A stretch of DNA of 48,766 bases from MED-G105 sp039819085 (GTDB lineage: Bacteria; Pseudomonadota; Alphaproteobacteria; Caulobacterales; Parvularculaceae), in assembly GCA_039819085.1 (NCBI GenBank), contig JBCBSQ010000018.1, positions 1-48,766 of the forward strand, given 5' to 3'. Position numbers and translations under genes: made by a program. Of this stretch, positions 40,074 to 48,603 are shown one piece after another; position 1 is the first letter of the stretch, and the number at the start of each line of letters is the position of its first letter. Under the pieces are notes generated by a model that worked only from the letters and a program-made list of their open reading frames with translations, searched no databases and was not told the origin of the DNA.

Positions 40074-40874
40074 TCAAATGAGCTGCGGTGCGGTGAGGAG
40101 CGCGCGCGTGGCCGCTTCGACGTCCGCCTCGCGCATCAGCCGCTCGCCGACGAGGATTGCGCGCGCGCCGTCGCCTGCGAGACGGGAGACGTCGGCCGGC
40201 GTTGATATGCCGCTCTCGCTGACGAGGAGCGCGTCGGCGGGGGCGAGCGCTGAAAGGCGGGCGGTTGTTGAAAGGTCCGTTTGAAAGGTCTTGAGATCGC
40301 GATTGTTGACGCCAATGAGCCGTCCGCCAAGCGCTGCGGCCCGCGCCATTTCAGCTTCATTGTGGGTCTCGATCAACGCGTCGAGGCCATAGTCCGTCGC
40401 GGAGGCGAGGAGATCGCGCGCAAGCCCGTCCTCGGTGGACGCCATGATAAGGAGGATGGCGTCCGCGCCCCATGCGCGCGCTTCAGCGACCTGATAGGGA
40501 TCGATCATGAAGTCCTTGCGCAGGATCGGCAACGCGCTCGCCTCCCGCGCCGCGCGTAGATAATCCGCATGCCCCTGAAAACTGGGACGGTCTGTGAGGA
40601 TCGAAAGACCCGCCGCGCCGCCCGCTTCATAGGCGCGCGCATGGGCCGGCGGATCGAAGTCCGCGCGAATGAGGCCTTTAGAGGGGCTCGCCTTTTTGAT
40701 TTCCGCAATCAGCGCCGGCCGGCCGGGCGCGGCCCTTCGCTCTAGCGCTTTGCGAAACCCTCGCGGGCGCGGCGTTTCGCGGGCGAGGGCGTCAATGGCG
40801 GAAAGCGGGGCGTTCGCCTTGGCGGCGCGCACTTCGTCGCGCTTATAGGCGATAATGTCGTCGAGAATGGTCAT
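40074..40874 (-). CDS. trpC: indole-3-glycerol-phosphate synthase
   Basis: The product is 266 residues, a mono-functional TrpC TIM barrel. It closes the ring of the anthranilate-derived ribulose phosphate in tryptophan synthesis. Key blocks are ALIAEIKKASPSKGLI near 54-69, LPILRKDFMIDPYQV near 115-129, LIGVNNRDLKTF and LLVSESGIST. Its ATG overlaps the trpD stop by one base (TAATG). It is the last trp gene of the trpGDC unit; lexA follows behind its own operator. Confidence 0.95.
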   Translation of the reverse strand: MTILDDIIAYKRDEVRAAKANAPLSAIDALARETPRPRGFRKALERRAAPGRPALIAEIKKASPSKGLIRADFDPPAHARAYEAGGAAGLSILTDRPSFQGHADYLRAAREASALPILRKDFMIDPYQVAEARAWGADAILLIMASTEDGLARDLLASATDYGLDALIETHNEAEMARAAALGGRLIGVNNRDLKTFQTDLSTTARLSALAPADALLVSESGISTPADVSRLAGDGARAILVGERLMREADVEAATRALLTAPQLI

Positions 40875-41920
40875 TATGCAGATGTTTCTTGAATTCGCTC
40901 GTCGTTGGAGATTGTGACGAGCCGGTCAAGCGCGGCTTTCGCTGAGCCGTCGTCAATGGCGGCGGCGGCGCGCTCGGCTCCTTCTTTCAGGTCGCCCGCA
41001 AGGTCCGCGACGATCAGCGCTGCGGCGGCGTTTAGAACAGCGATATCGCGATAGGGGCCTTGTTCGCCGGCGAGGAGGCGCTTGAGAGCGTCGGCGTTCG
41101 CCTCCGGGGCGCCGCCGGCGAGATCTTCAGCCGCCGCGCGCGGGAGGCCCGCCTCCTCCGGCGTCACGGCGAAGGTCGTGATGGCGCCGTTCTTGAGTTC
41201 AGCCACATGGGTTTCGGCCGTCGTCGTCAACTCATCGAGCCCATCCGCGCCATGGACGACCCAGGCTCGTGACGCGCCGAGCCGTTTCAGCGCTTCGGCC
41301 ATCGAGGGGACGAGGCGCGGCGCGTAAACGCCGAGGAGCTGGCGCGTTGCGCCTGCGGGGTTCGTCAGGGGGCCGAGCAGATTGAAGAGCGTGCGGACGC
41401 CGAGCGCCTGGCGCGCGGCGGCGGCGCGCGCGGTCGCCTGGTGGTGGCGCGCCGCGAAAATGAAGCCAACGCCAGCCTCGGCAATCGCCGCTGACACCTG
41501 CGCGGGCGACGCCTCCAGATTGACGCCGAGGGCGCGCAAGACATCTGAAGAGCCGGACTTCGAACTCGCCGCTTTGTTGCCGTGCTTGGCGACTTTCGCG
41601 CCGGCGCCCGCGGCGATAAGCGCCGCGGCGGTGGAGATATTGAAGGTGCCTGCGCCGTCGCCCCCGGTGCCGCACGTGTCGACAATGTCTTCTGGCGCGT
41701 CGACTCGCACGGCGCGGGCGCGCATTGCTTCGGCCGCCGCGGCGATTTCTTCGGGCGTTTCGTCGCGCGCGGCGAGCCCCATGAGGAAGCCGGCGATCTC
41801 GGCGTCGCTCGCCGCCCCGTCGAAGATGACGTCGATTGCGGCGCGCATCTCCGCGGCGTTCAGCCGCTCGCCCCCTGCGATCTTTCGCAGGAAGGGCCTC
41901 AATGTCGGCGTTGCGGTCAT
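40874..41920 (-). CDS. trpD: anthranilate phosphoribosyltransferase
   Basis: The product is 348 residues. It transfers phosphoribose from PRPP to anthranilate. The PRPP loop VDTCGTGGDGAGTFNIST lies near 80-97. KHGNKAASSKSGSSDVL follows near 112-128, and the FIFAARHHQA block near 152. It overlaps trpG by 4 bp and trpC by 1 bp, so the three are tightly coupled. The assignment is secure. Confidence 0.96.
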   Translation of the reverse strand: MTATPTLRPFLRKIAGGERLNAAEMRAAIDVIFDGAASDAEIAGFLMGLAARDETPEEIAAAAEAMRARAVRVDAPEDIVDTCGTGGDGAGTFNISTAAALIAAGAGAKVAKHGNKAASSKSGSSDVLRALGVNLEASPAQVSAAIAEAGVGFIFAARHHQATARAAAARQALGVRTLFNLLGPLTNPAGATRQLLGVYAPRLVPSMAEALKRLGASRAWVVHGADGLDELTTTAETHVAELKNGAITTFAVTPEEAGLPRAAAEDLAGGAPEANADALKRLLAGEQGPYRDIAVLNAAAALIVADLAGDLKEGAERAAAAIDDGSAKAALDRLVTISNDERIQETSA

Positions 41921-42522
41921 GCGCGGACCCGTTCGGCTGCGGCAGCGTCCGCCCAGGCGAAGAAGTTTGCGAGTATGTCTGCGCCCGCCTCTGAGGCGAT
42001 GCTTTCGGGGTGAAACTGCACCCCTGCGATTGGCAGGCTTTCGTGTTCGAGCGCCATGATCTCGCCATCGCCCTCACTCTCCGCGGTGACGCGCAAGGGC
42101 GGCGAGGGAAGCGTGTCCGGATCCGCGATAAGCGAATGATATCGCGTCGCCTCGAAGGCGTTCGGGACGCCTTCAAAGAGGCGACTTCCGCAATGGCGCA
42201 CGGCGCTGGTCTTGCCGTGCATCAATTCGCCGGCGCGGGCGATGCGCCCGCCAAAAGCCTCCGCGATTGTCTGCATGCCGAGACAGACGCCAAACACCGG
42301 CGCGCCTGCGGTCGCGGCCGCCTTGACCAGTTCAAGCGACAATCCGGCGTCCGCTGGCGTTCCCGGACCTGGTGAAAGAACAAACGCTTCGTAGCTGGCC
42401 GCCAGAACGGCGTCCACGCTGAACGCGTCGTTCCGTGCGACCTTCACCTCACGCCCTAGGCCGCTGATGAGGTGCGCGAGGTTGTAGGTGAAACTGTCGT
42501 AATTATCGACGAGGAGAATCAT
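41917..42522 (-). CDS. trpG: anthranilate synthase glutamine amidotransferase subunit
   Basis: The product is 201 residues. It supplies ammonia from glutamine to TrpE. The class I amidotransferase triad is C80 in GVCLGMQ, and H171 and E173 in QFHPESI. The start MILLVDNYDSFTYN is the standard one; the open frame to 42603 is not used. It is divergent from the polysaccharide deacetylase gene by only 53 bp. Its partner trpE is about 1.6 kb away behind two opposite-strand genes. It may also serve folate synthesis, as trpG/pabA enzymes often do. Confidence 0.95.
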   Translation of the reverse strand: MILLVDNYDSFTYNLAHLISGLGREVKVARNDAFSVDAVLAASYEAFVLSPGPGTPADAGLSLELVKAAATAGAPVFGVCLGMQTIAEAFGGRIARAGELMHGKTSAVRHCGSRLFEGVPNAFEATRYHSLIADPDTLPSPPLRVTAESEGDGEIMALEHESLPIAGVQFHPESIASEAGADILANFFAWADAAAAERVRA

Positions 42523-42575
42523 TGCACGTCCATTCGCCGAAGGTGGAAGTCGTATGGCGTTCGGCGGTGGATCAG

Positions 42576-43517
42576 ATGGTATCGTCTTGTCGCGCAAGGG
42601 CAAATCTTAACGCGGCGATCGCGGCGGGCGTTGGTCTTGCGATGATCATATTCGCTGACGCGCGCGCTGACGATGCGTCTGAGGGCGCGCGCCCGGCCTT
42701 GATGCGACTGGAGCCCGAAGGCCGCGCCAAGGCGAAGGCGCTTGCGCTCGCGCCAGCCGCGCGATTTGCGCCGCCGCCCCTAGCCGCGCGCCGCGACCCG
42801 CGGCCTAAGATTGCCCTCATTGTCGATGATCTCGGCCTTGACCGCGCGGCCCTGAATGAAGTGCTGACCATGCCGGGACCGCTGACGCTATCGCTGCTGC
42901 CGTATGGCCGCAATCTGAAGGCGACGGCGGCGAGAGCGAAGGCCGCCGGCCACGCGGTGATGCTGCATCTGCCGATGGAGCCCGTCGGCGGTGAGGATCC
43001 GGGGCCGCATGCGTTGACGGTCGAGATGGACCCGGCGCGCTTGCGTCAGGAGATCGCCTGGAACCTCTCACGTTTTGACGGCTATACGGGCGTCAACAAT
43101 CACATGGGCTCGAAACTGACTTCTGACGCGGCCGTTATTGCGGAAGTTATGTCGGCTCTTCGTCCGCATACAAAGTACTTCCTCGATTCCATCACGATCG
43201 CTTCAAGCGTTGCGAAGTCCGCCGCGGAGCGCGCAGGGCTGCCGGCTTACGCGCGCGACGTCTTTCTCGACGACGCGCCGGGGCGTGAGGCGGTCCTGGC
43301 GCGGATTGCGGAGCTGGAGGCGCACGCCCGCGCGAACGGGCTGGCGATCGGAATTGTGCATCCCCGCGCGACGAGCCTCGACGCGGTGAGCGACTGGCTC
43401 CGGACGGTGACGGCGCGAGGATTTGACCTCATCACCATGGATGAGGTTCACGCCCAGTCGAGCGGGCGCAGGCCGCTCGTCGCCGAAACCGTCGCCGACG
43501 CGGGTCAGGGGTCTTAG
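42576..43517 (+). CDS. divergent polysaccharide deacetylase family protein
   Basis: The product is 313 residues. A signal peptide is likely at 1-31 (NAAIAAGVGLAMIIFADARA). A proline/alanine-rich linker leads to the catalytic-like domain: ALIVDDLGLD with D84 and D85, MLHLPMEP, and H176 in VNNHMGSK. These match the divergent NodB-like family, often found beside murein hydrolase activator genes; its carbohydrate substrate is unknown. The frame opens at a TTG at 42522, but the ATG at 42576 gives a clean signal peptide. It sits in the gap that splits the trp genes. Confidence 0.85.
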   Translation: MVSSCRARANLNAAIAAGVGLAMIIFADARADDASEGARPALMRLEPEGRAKAKALALAPAARFAPPPLAARRDPRPKIALIVDDLGLDRAALNEVLTMPGPLTLSLLPYGRNLKATAARAKAAGHAVMLHLPMEPVGGEDPGPHALTVEMDPARLRQEIAWNLSRFDGYTGVNNHMGSKLTSDAAVIAEVMSALRPHTKYFLDSITIASSVAKSAAERAGLPAYARDVFLDDAPGREAVLARIAELEAHARANGLAIGIVHPRATSLDAVSDWLRTVTARGFDLITMDEVHAQSSGRRPLVAETVADAGQGS

Positions 43518-43661
43518 TCGCATCCCCTCTCGTCAGGCCGATCACGGTCTTGCGCGCGCCAACGTGTTTTGCGCGTGAGCAAGGAAATCTCCGATACCAG
43601 ACCTAGACGGCGACGCCTTGCGGCGCGCGCGTCACCAGCAGGATGATTGGAGAGACCCGCC

Positions 43662-44111
43662 ATGAGGAAATTGATTCAAGCCACCGCCGCAGCGATCGCG
43701 CTGTCGTTCGCCGTCAACGCAGCGCCCGCCCTTGCGGACGAAATGAAGACCCACGCCGAGGACGGCGCTGAGGAAACAACCCTTCAGTCGGGCGTCTGGA
43801 CGAAAGCCTCTTTCCGGTCTTCAGGAACCTGGTCGATCGTCGAGCGCGGCGGCGATCGCTACGTTGTCCTTGACGAGGATTTTCGCACGCGGCGCGCGCC
43901 GGATCTGAAGATCTTCCTGTCGCCGAACGAGGCAGGCTCGATCACAGGCGACAACGCGACGGATGGCGCGGTCCTGGTGGCTGAGCTTTCGAGCAATCGC
44001 GGCGCGCAGGCGTATAAGCTGCCTGCCGACGTCGACCTGTCCCAGTACCAGTCGATCATCATCCACTGCGAGGCGTATTCGAAGCTCTGGAGCACCGCGA
44101 GCCTCAGCTAA
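43662..44111 (+). CDS. exported DM13-domain protein
   Basis: The product is 149 residues. The signal peptide is about 1-25 (LIQATAAAIALSFAVNAAPALA). The DM13 domain fills the rest: SGVWTKASFRSSGTWSIVER, then RAPDLKIFLSPNEA, and the conserved cysteine block IIHCEAYSKLWSTASL at the end. DM13 domains have been proposed to act in redox or electron transfer through that cysteine. TTGGAGAG lies upstream of the chosen ATG. It is convergent with trpE, with only 3 bp between the stops. Confidence 0.83.
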   Translation: MRKLIQATAAAIALSFAVNAAPALADEMKTHAEDGAEETTLQSGVWTKASFRSSGTWSIVERGGDRYVVLDEDFRTRRAPDLKIFLSPNEAGSITGDNATDGAVLVAELSSNRGAQAYKLPADVDLSQYQSIIIHCEAYSKLWSTASLS

Positions 44112-44114
44112 GGC

Positions 44115-45644
44115 TTACTGAGCTTCGCCCGCGCCCGTCTCCATGGCGAGCGCGGCCTCGGCTGCGGCGAAGAGCGCGCGCGCCTTGTTGCGGCACTCTT
44201 CATGCTCCGCCTGCGGATCGGAATCCGCGACGATCCCGGCGCCCGCCTGCACATAAAGAACGCCATCCTTCACCATGCCGGTTCTCAACGTGATGCAGGT
44301 GTCGACGCTTCCGTCCGCGGAGAAGTATCCGATCGCGCCAGCGTAAGGGCCGCGAGCGGCGACTTCCAACTCGTTGATAATCTCCATCGCCCGTATCTTC
44401 GGGGCGCCGGTGACGGTGCCCGCTGGAAACCCGGCGGCGACGGCGTCCACAGGGTGCGCGCCGTCCGCCAATTCGCCGACGACATTCGAGACGATGTGCA
44501 TCACGTGGCTGTAGCGCTCGACCTGGAAGGCGTCGGTGACTGTCACCGAGCCAATCTTCGCCGATCGGCCGACATCATTGCGCCCGAGATCGAGGAGCAT
44601 CAGGTGTTCGGCCCGTTCTTTTGGATCGGCGAGGAGATCGCCTTCGTACGCAGCATCCTCCGCAGGCGTTTTCCCGCGCGGCCGCGTGCCGGCGATCGGA
44701 CGGATCGTGATTTCGCCGCTCCGCACCCTGACGAGAATTTCCGGGCTGGAGCCGACAAGCTGATGGTCGCCGAAATTCAGGTAAAAGAGGAAAGGCGAGG
44801 GATTTGTGCGGCGAAGCGCGCGGTAAAGCGAAAACGGCGGCGCGGGGAAGGGCGCTTCGAACCGTTGGCTGAGGACGGCCTGGAAAATGTCGCCAGCGAA
44901 GATCTTTTCTTTGGCGGCCTTGACCGCCGCGCAATAGGCGTCCGGCGTCATGGATGATGTGGGTTGAATGCGTTGCGGTTCGCCATCCACCCGGCGCGGC
45001 GCAGGGCGCGCCAGACCCGCGTCGTTCGACAATCGCGCGACGGCGGCGTCGAGGCGCGCCTCGGCGGCTTCAAAAGCGGTTTGCGCATCGACCCCCGCGG
45101 TCGGTCGCGCGGGGCTGAAAAGCGAGATTTCCTGCCGCACATTGTCGAATACGGCGATCAGCGTCGGACGCATCATGATCGCGTCCGGCGTATCGGCGTA
45201 CCGTGGCGGCGGCGCAGGGAGACGCTCAATCTGGCGCGCGATATCGTAGCCGAGATAGCCGAAAACCCCCGCGGCCATGGGCGGAGGGAGCGGCGCGCCG
45301 TCCGGCGGCGGGGCGACGCGCGACTCCTCGATGAACGCCTTCAGGCTGTCGAGCGGCGCGGCGTCCTGTTGCTCGAACGTGAGCGGATCATCGGTAAACG
45401 ATCGATTTAGGGACGCGTGTTCGCCATCGGCGCGCCAAACCGCGTCGGGGTCCATGCCGATAATCGAGTAGCGGCCGAGTTGATCGCCGCCTTCAACCGA
45501 CTCCAGGAGGAAGGCGAAAGGGCGGTCGCCCGCGAGCTTCAGAAACGCGGAAACCGGCGTGTCGAGATCGGCGGCGAGCCGTCTTGCGACAAGCTGGCTT
45601 TCGCCGGAGTCGTGACGGGACTTGAACAGGTCGGATGCGGCCAT
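44115..45644 (-). CDS. trpE: anthranilate synthase component I
   Basis: The product is 509 residues. It makes anthranilate from chorismate using ammonia from TrpG. The tryptophan-feedback site LLES is at 46-49. The chorismate-binding domain carries FQAVLSQRF, IAGTRPRGKTPAEDA, DLGRNDVGR, GTVTGAPKIRAMEII and the C-terminal AGAGIVADSDPQ. The ATG at 45644 lies 7 bp after the ppiD stop, so trpE is probably translated with ppiD. Unusually it is not adjacent to trpG. The open frame continues far upstream through ppiD in another frame and is ignored. Confidence 0.95.
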   Translation of the reverse strand: MAASDLFKSRHDSGESQLVARRLAADLDTPVSAFLKLAGDRPFAFLLESVEGGDQLGRYSIIGMDPDAVWRADGEHASLNRSFTDDPLTFEQQDAAPLDSLKAFIEESRVAPPPDGAPLPPPMAAGVFGYLGYDIARQIERLPAPPPRYADTPDAIMMRPTLIAVFDNVRQEISLFSPARPTAGVDAQTAFEAAEARLDAAVARLSNDAGLARPAPRRVDGEPQRIQPTSSMTPDAYCAAVKAAKEKIFAGDIFQAVLSQRFEAPFPAPPFSLYRALRRTNPSPFLFYLNFGDHQLVGSSPEILVRVRSGEITIRPIAGTRPRGKTPAEDAAYEGDLLADPKERAEHLMLLDLGRNDVGRSAKIGSVTVTDAFQVERYSHVMHIVSNVVGELADGAHPVDAVAAGFPAGTVTGAPKIRAMEIINELEVAARGPYAGAIGYFSADGSVDTCITLRTGMVKDGVLYVQAGAGIVADSDPQAEHEECRNKARALFAAAEAALAMETGAGEAQ

Positions 45645-45651
45645 CCTGGCC

Positions 45652-47550
45652 TCAGCCGCCCTCTGATACGATGGCGTCGATGGCGCGCTCGTCGGTTTTG
45701 ACGCCAAGATCATCGCGGACTGCGGAGACGTACGCCTCGAAGAGTTCCTGATCGAGCTGATAGCTGAGATACTGCTGCAGGACGCGCGCCTGCGCCGGAT
45801 TTGCGCGCGACGCGTCGTGCGCGGCGGCGCGGACTTCGACAAGAGCGCGCGCGGGCGTGGTCGACGCGGCGCCTTCGATAATGTCGCCGACGTCTGCAAG
45901 GAACGCGTCCTCCAGAAGCGCGCGCGAGATATCGGGCGCGCCAAGCTCGCCGCGATCGACGGTGCGGGTTTCGACTTTCGCGCCCATGACGGCGGCCGCC
46001 GCGGCGAGCCCGCCTTCGCCGGAGGCGGCTTCACGCAGTTTTCTGGACGCGTCCGCAATACGGCGATCCCGATCCGCGCGGCTCCATGCGCGCTTGACGG
46101 CGTCGGCAACGTCTTCATACGGACGAAGCGTCGCCGGCGTAATTTCTTCAACGGCGACGAAGAAATAGCCGCTGTCGTCTTCAAACTCGATCGCGTCGCT
46201 TTCCGCGCCTTCGTCGAGCGCAAAGGCCTCCGTAAGGACGTCGCCGGGAATGTCCGGAATGATCTCGCCGCCCGGGCCGAATGAAAAGGAATCGACAGGT
46301 CCAACGCGTTTCGCGTCGACGCCGGCCGCCTTCGCCGCTTCGGTCAGCCCCGCGCCGGTATCGCGCGCGTTCTCCAGCGCCTCTACGGCGTTGTACAGAA
46401 GCTTGCGGGTCTCGCTTTCCAGAAGCGCGGTTCGAAGCTCGTCGCGCACCTCGTCAAAGGCGCGCGTCTCCGCCGGCGTCGCGTCGACGACCTGGATGAC
46501 CGTAAAGCCGAAAAGCCCCTTCACCGGGCCGGCGACGTCGCCCGGCTCCAGGTCCGCGGCGAACGCCGCCTCCCGGACAGTCGGATCGATAACGTCGTCC
46601 GGCTCCAGGTCCTCGAACGTCACGCTCTCCAGAGACAAGCCGCGGGCCGCGGCCACTTCTTCAAATGATTTATCGGCGCGAAGATCGGCCGCCGCCGCAT
46701 TCGCGTCGGCTTCAGTGTCGAATTGAGCCTGATAAAGAGTGCGCTTTTCCGGGGTCTGATAAAGCCGTTCAAGGTTCGCGTCGTACACCTCGCGCAAGCG
46801 TTCATCCGAGACGGAGTCCTTGTCTTCGAAATCCTCCGTGCGAAGTGCTGCGAATGTGAAAGCGCGGAACTCGGGCGCAGTGAATTCGGCGGGATTGGCG
46901 CGATGAAAGGAGACTAGGTCGTCTTCTGACGGTTCAGCGGCCGCCTCTGCGAGCGTCTCGTCGATGATCGCGTATGTAATGTCGCGTGTCTCAACGTCTC
47001 TCAAGACAAACGCCTCGATCAGGGTCTTGGATGCAGGCGCGCCCTGCGAGGTCGACGATATCAGCTGATTGCGCAAGAGCTCGGAGCGCATCATCGACTC
47101 GAACTGCTGCACGGTCATGTTGTAATACTGCAGAATGCTCTGAAGCGTCGTCGCATTGAAGTCGCCCGTCTCCGGATCAATCAGCCGTTCATCCTCTGCG
47201 AGAAGCTCGCGCATGAGGTCCCGCGGCATCGCGAGGCCGAGCGCCTTGGCCTGCTGGTCGAGCGCCGCCCGAGAGGCCATCTGCTGAATGACCTGGTTCG
47301 CCAGGCCATCCTGGACCGCTTGTTGGAACGAGTAGGCGCCTTCGGCTTCGGCCCGCCGATTGGTGATCTGGCGGTTCAGCTCGTTGCGAATGTCATTCGA
47401 TGAGAAAGCGATATCGCCAACTTGCAGAGCGGGATTGCGCGCGAAGTTCCGGATTTCCGGCACGCCAAACGCCGCGAACGACAGAACCAGAAGAGCGATA
47501 ACGATCCAGGCGACGACGCCCTTAAGCGCATTGCGGACGCTTTTCAGCAT
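45652..47550 (-). CDS. ppiD: PpiD-type peptidyl-prolyl isomerase, membrane-anchored periplasmic chaperone
   Basis: The product is 632 residues. One N-terminal anchor helix (about 13-31, VVAWIVIALLVLSFAAFGV) is followed by a SurA_N-like helical region. A parvulin-like domain (about 250-355, KRTLYQAQFD and GPVKGLFGFTVIQVVD) and a long C-terminal helical part follow. It assists folding of exported proteins at the inner-membrane surface. The parvulin core is diverged, so isomerase activity is uncertain, as for E. coli PpiD. The ATG at 47550 is the family start; the ORF reading on through the tpiA region is noise. The ppiD–trpE and ppiD/tpiA arrangement is typical of alphaproteobacteria. Confidence 0.9.
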   Translation of the reverse strand: MLKSVRNALKGVVAWIVIALLVLSFAAFGVPEIRNFARNPALQVGDIAFSSNDIRNELNRQITNRRAEAEGAYSFQQAVQDGLANQVIQQMASRAALDQQAKALGLAMPRDLMRELLAEDERLIDPETGDFNATTLQSILQYYNMTVQQFESMMRSELLRNQLISSTSQGAPASKTLIEAFVLRDVETRDITYAIIDETLAEAAAEPSEDDLVSFHRANPAEFTAPEFRAFTFAALRTEDFEDKDSVSDERLREVYDANLERLYQTPEKRTLYQAQFDTEADANAAAADLRADKSFEEVAAARGLSLESVTFEDLEPDDVIDPTVREAAFAADLEPGDVAGPVKGLFGFTVIQVVDATPAETRAFDEVRDELRTALLESETRKLLYNAVEALENARDTGAGLTEAAKAAGVDAKRVGPVDSFSFGPGGEIIPDIPGDVLTEAFALDEGAESDAIEFEDDSGYFFVAVEEITPATLRPYEDVADAVKRAWSRADRDRRIADASRKLREAASGEGGLAAAAAVMGAKVETRTVDRGELGAPDISRALLEDAFLADVGDIIEGAASTTPARALVEVRAAAHDASRANPAQARVLQQYLSYQLDQELFEAYVSAVRDDLGVKTDERAIDAIVSEGG

Positions 47551-47793
47551 AGTGAGCCACCATTCTTCTTTGGAGTTGGCTTTCGTTGGTTGTTGTCGCG
47601 CAGGACAATGACCGGACGGCGACGCATCGAGCGTGCATACGCCCGCACGCGCCACGCGACAACCGTCCGTTGGGCCGCATATGCGGCTCGCGTCCGGGGC
47701 CAACCGGCGCCATAAGGCGCGATAGTCTTGAAAGCGCGCCGTGCGCCGTCGAGTTTGAGGCGCGCAGCGGGAATGGGTAGTGGAGGAGCGGCC

Positions 47794-48519
47794 ATGCGGC
47801 CCTTGATCGCCGGCAACTGGAAGATGAACGGGCTTTCGGCGGACGCGCAGAAAGTTGAAAAGCTCATCGAGGCTTTTGACGGCGCGATGCCGGAAAAGAT
47901 CGACGTTCTGATTTGCCCGCCGGCGACCCTGTTGGCTCAGCTGGCGGCCGCGTATCAGGACGAAGCCGTTCAGTTTGGCGGGCAGGATTGCCATGCCGCG
48001 CCTTCCGGCGCGCACACCGGCGACGTCAGCGCGGAGATGCTGGCTGATATCGGCGCGGCCTTTGTCATCGTCGGCCACTCGGAACGTCGGGGCGATTATG
48101 GCGAGAGCGACGCGATCGTGAAGGCGAAAGCCGAAGCTGCGCTGCGCGCCGGCCTCGCGCCGATCATTTGCGTTGGAGAGACGGAAGCCGAACGCGACGC
48201 CGGCGAGGCGGAAGCGGTCGTCGCGCGTCAGCTTGAGGGATCGCTTCCCGCCGCGGACAAAGGCAAGACAGAGATCGTCATCGCATATGAGCCCGTGTGG
48301 GCGATTGGAACGGGACGCACGCCGACTGGTGGCGAGATCAAGGCCATGCACGCCGCCATCCGAAGAATTGTCGGCGACCGCTGCCGAATTCTCTATGGCG
48401 GCTCGGTGAAGCCCGGCAATGCGGCCGAGATCCTCAAGCTCACTGACGTGGATGGCGCATTGGTCGGCGGCGCGAGCCTGAAGGCGGCGGATTTCGCGAC
48501 GATCATCCGCGCCGCTTAA
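47794..48519 (+). CDS. tpiA: triosephosphate isomerase
   Basis: The product is 241 residues. It interconverts dihydroxyacetone phosphate and glyceraldehyde 3-phosphate. Catalytic residues are N8 and K10 (AGNWKMN), H95 (VGHSERR) and E166 (AYEPVWAIGTG); the phosphate loop YGGSVKPGN is near 206. GGAGGAG lies just before the ATG at 47794, which beats the open frame back to 47728. It is divergent from ppiD with 243 bp between starts. The usual neighbour secG is not the next gene here. Confidence 0.97.
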   Translation: MRPLIAGNWKMNGLSADAQKVEKLIEAFDGAMPEKIDVLICPPATLLAQLAAAYQDEAVQFGGQDCHAAPSGAHTGDVSAEMLADIGAAFVIVGHSERRGDYGESDAIVKAKAEAALRAGLAPIICVGETEAERDAGEAEAVVARQLEGSLPAADKGKTEIVIAYEPVWAIGTGRTPTGGEIKAMHAAIRRIVGDRCRILYGGSVKPGNAAEILKLTDVDGALVGGASLKAADFATIIRAA

Positions 48520-48588
48520 CGCGCTCTCCGGTTCGTGAGGGAGCCTCGCTTTGACCTGAAGCGGGTTTTCTGCGATGAAGGCGCAAGC

Positions 48589-48603
48589 TGCGAATGAATT
48601 GCA
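48589..48603. promoter_or_regulatory. possible Fur/Mur-type iron box
   Basis: TGCGAATGAATTGCA is an imperfect palindrome of the TGC…GCA type bound by alphaproteobacterial Fur/Mur proteins. It lies directly before the FeoA-like gene. A TTGACC at 48551-48556 could be the -35 element with a weak -10 (GATGAA) at 48574-48579. The call is positional and by motif resemblance. Confidence 0.35.

Noticed and set aside
45645..46304. Upstream extension of the trpE frame
   Set aside because: It overlaps ppiD in another frame and encodes a Ser/Arg/Pro-rich sequence unlike TrpE, which begins normally at 45644.
47551..48351. Upstream extension of the ppiD frame across tpiA
   Set aside because: PpiD has its normal start and anchor helix at 47550; the extension is antisense to tpiA.
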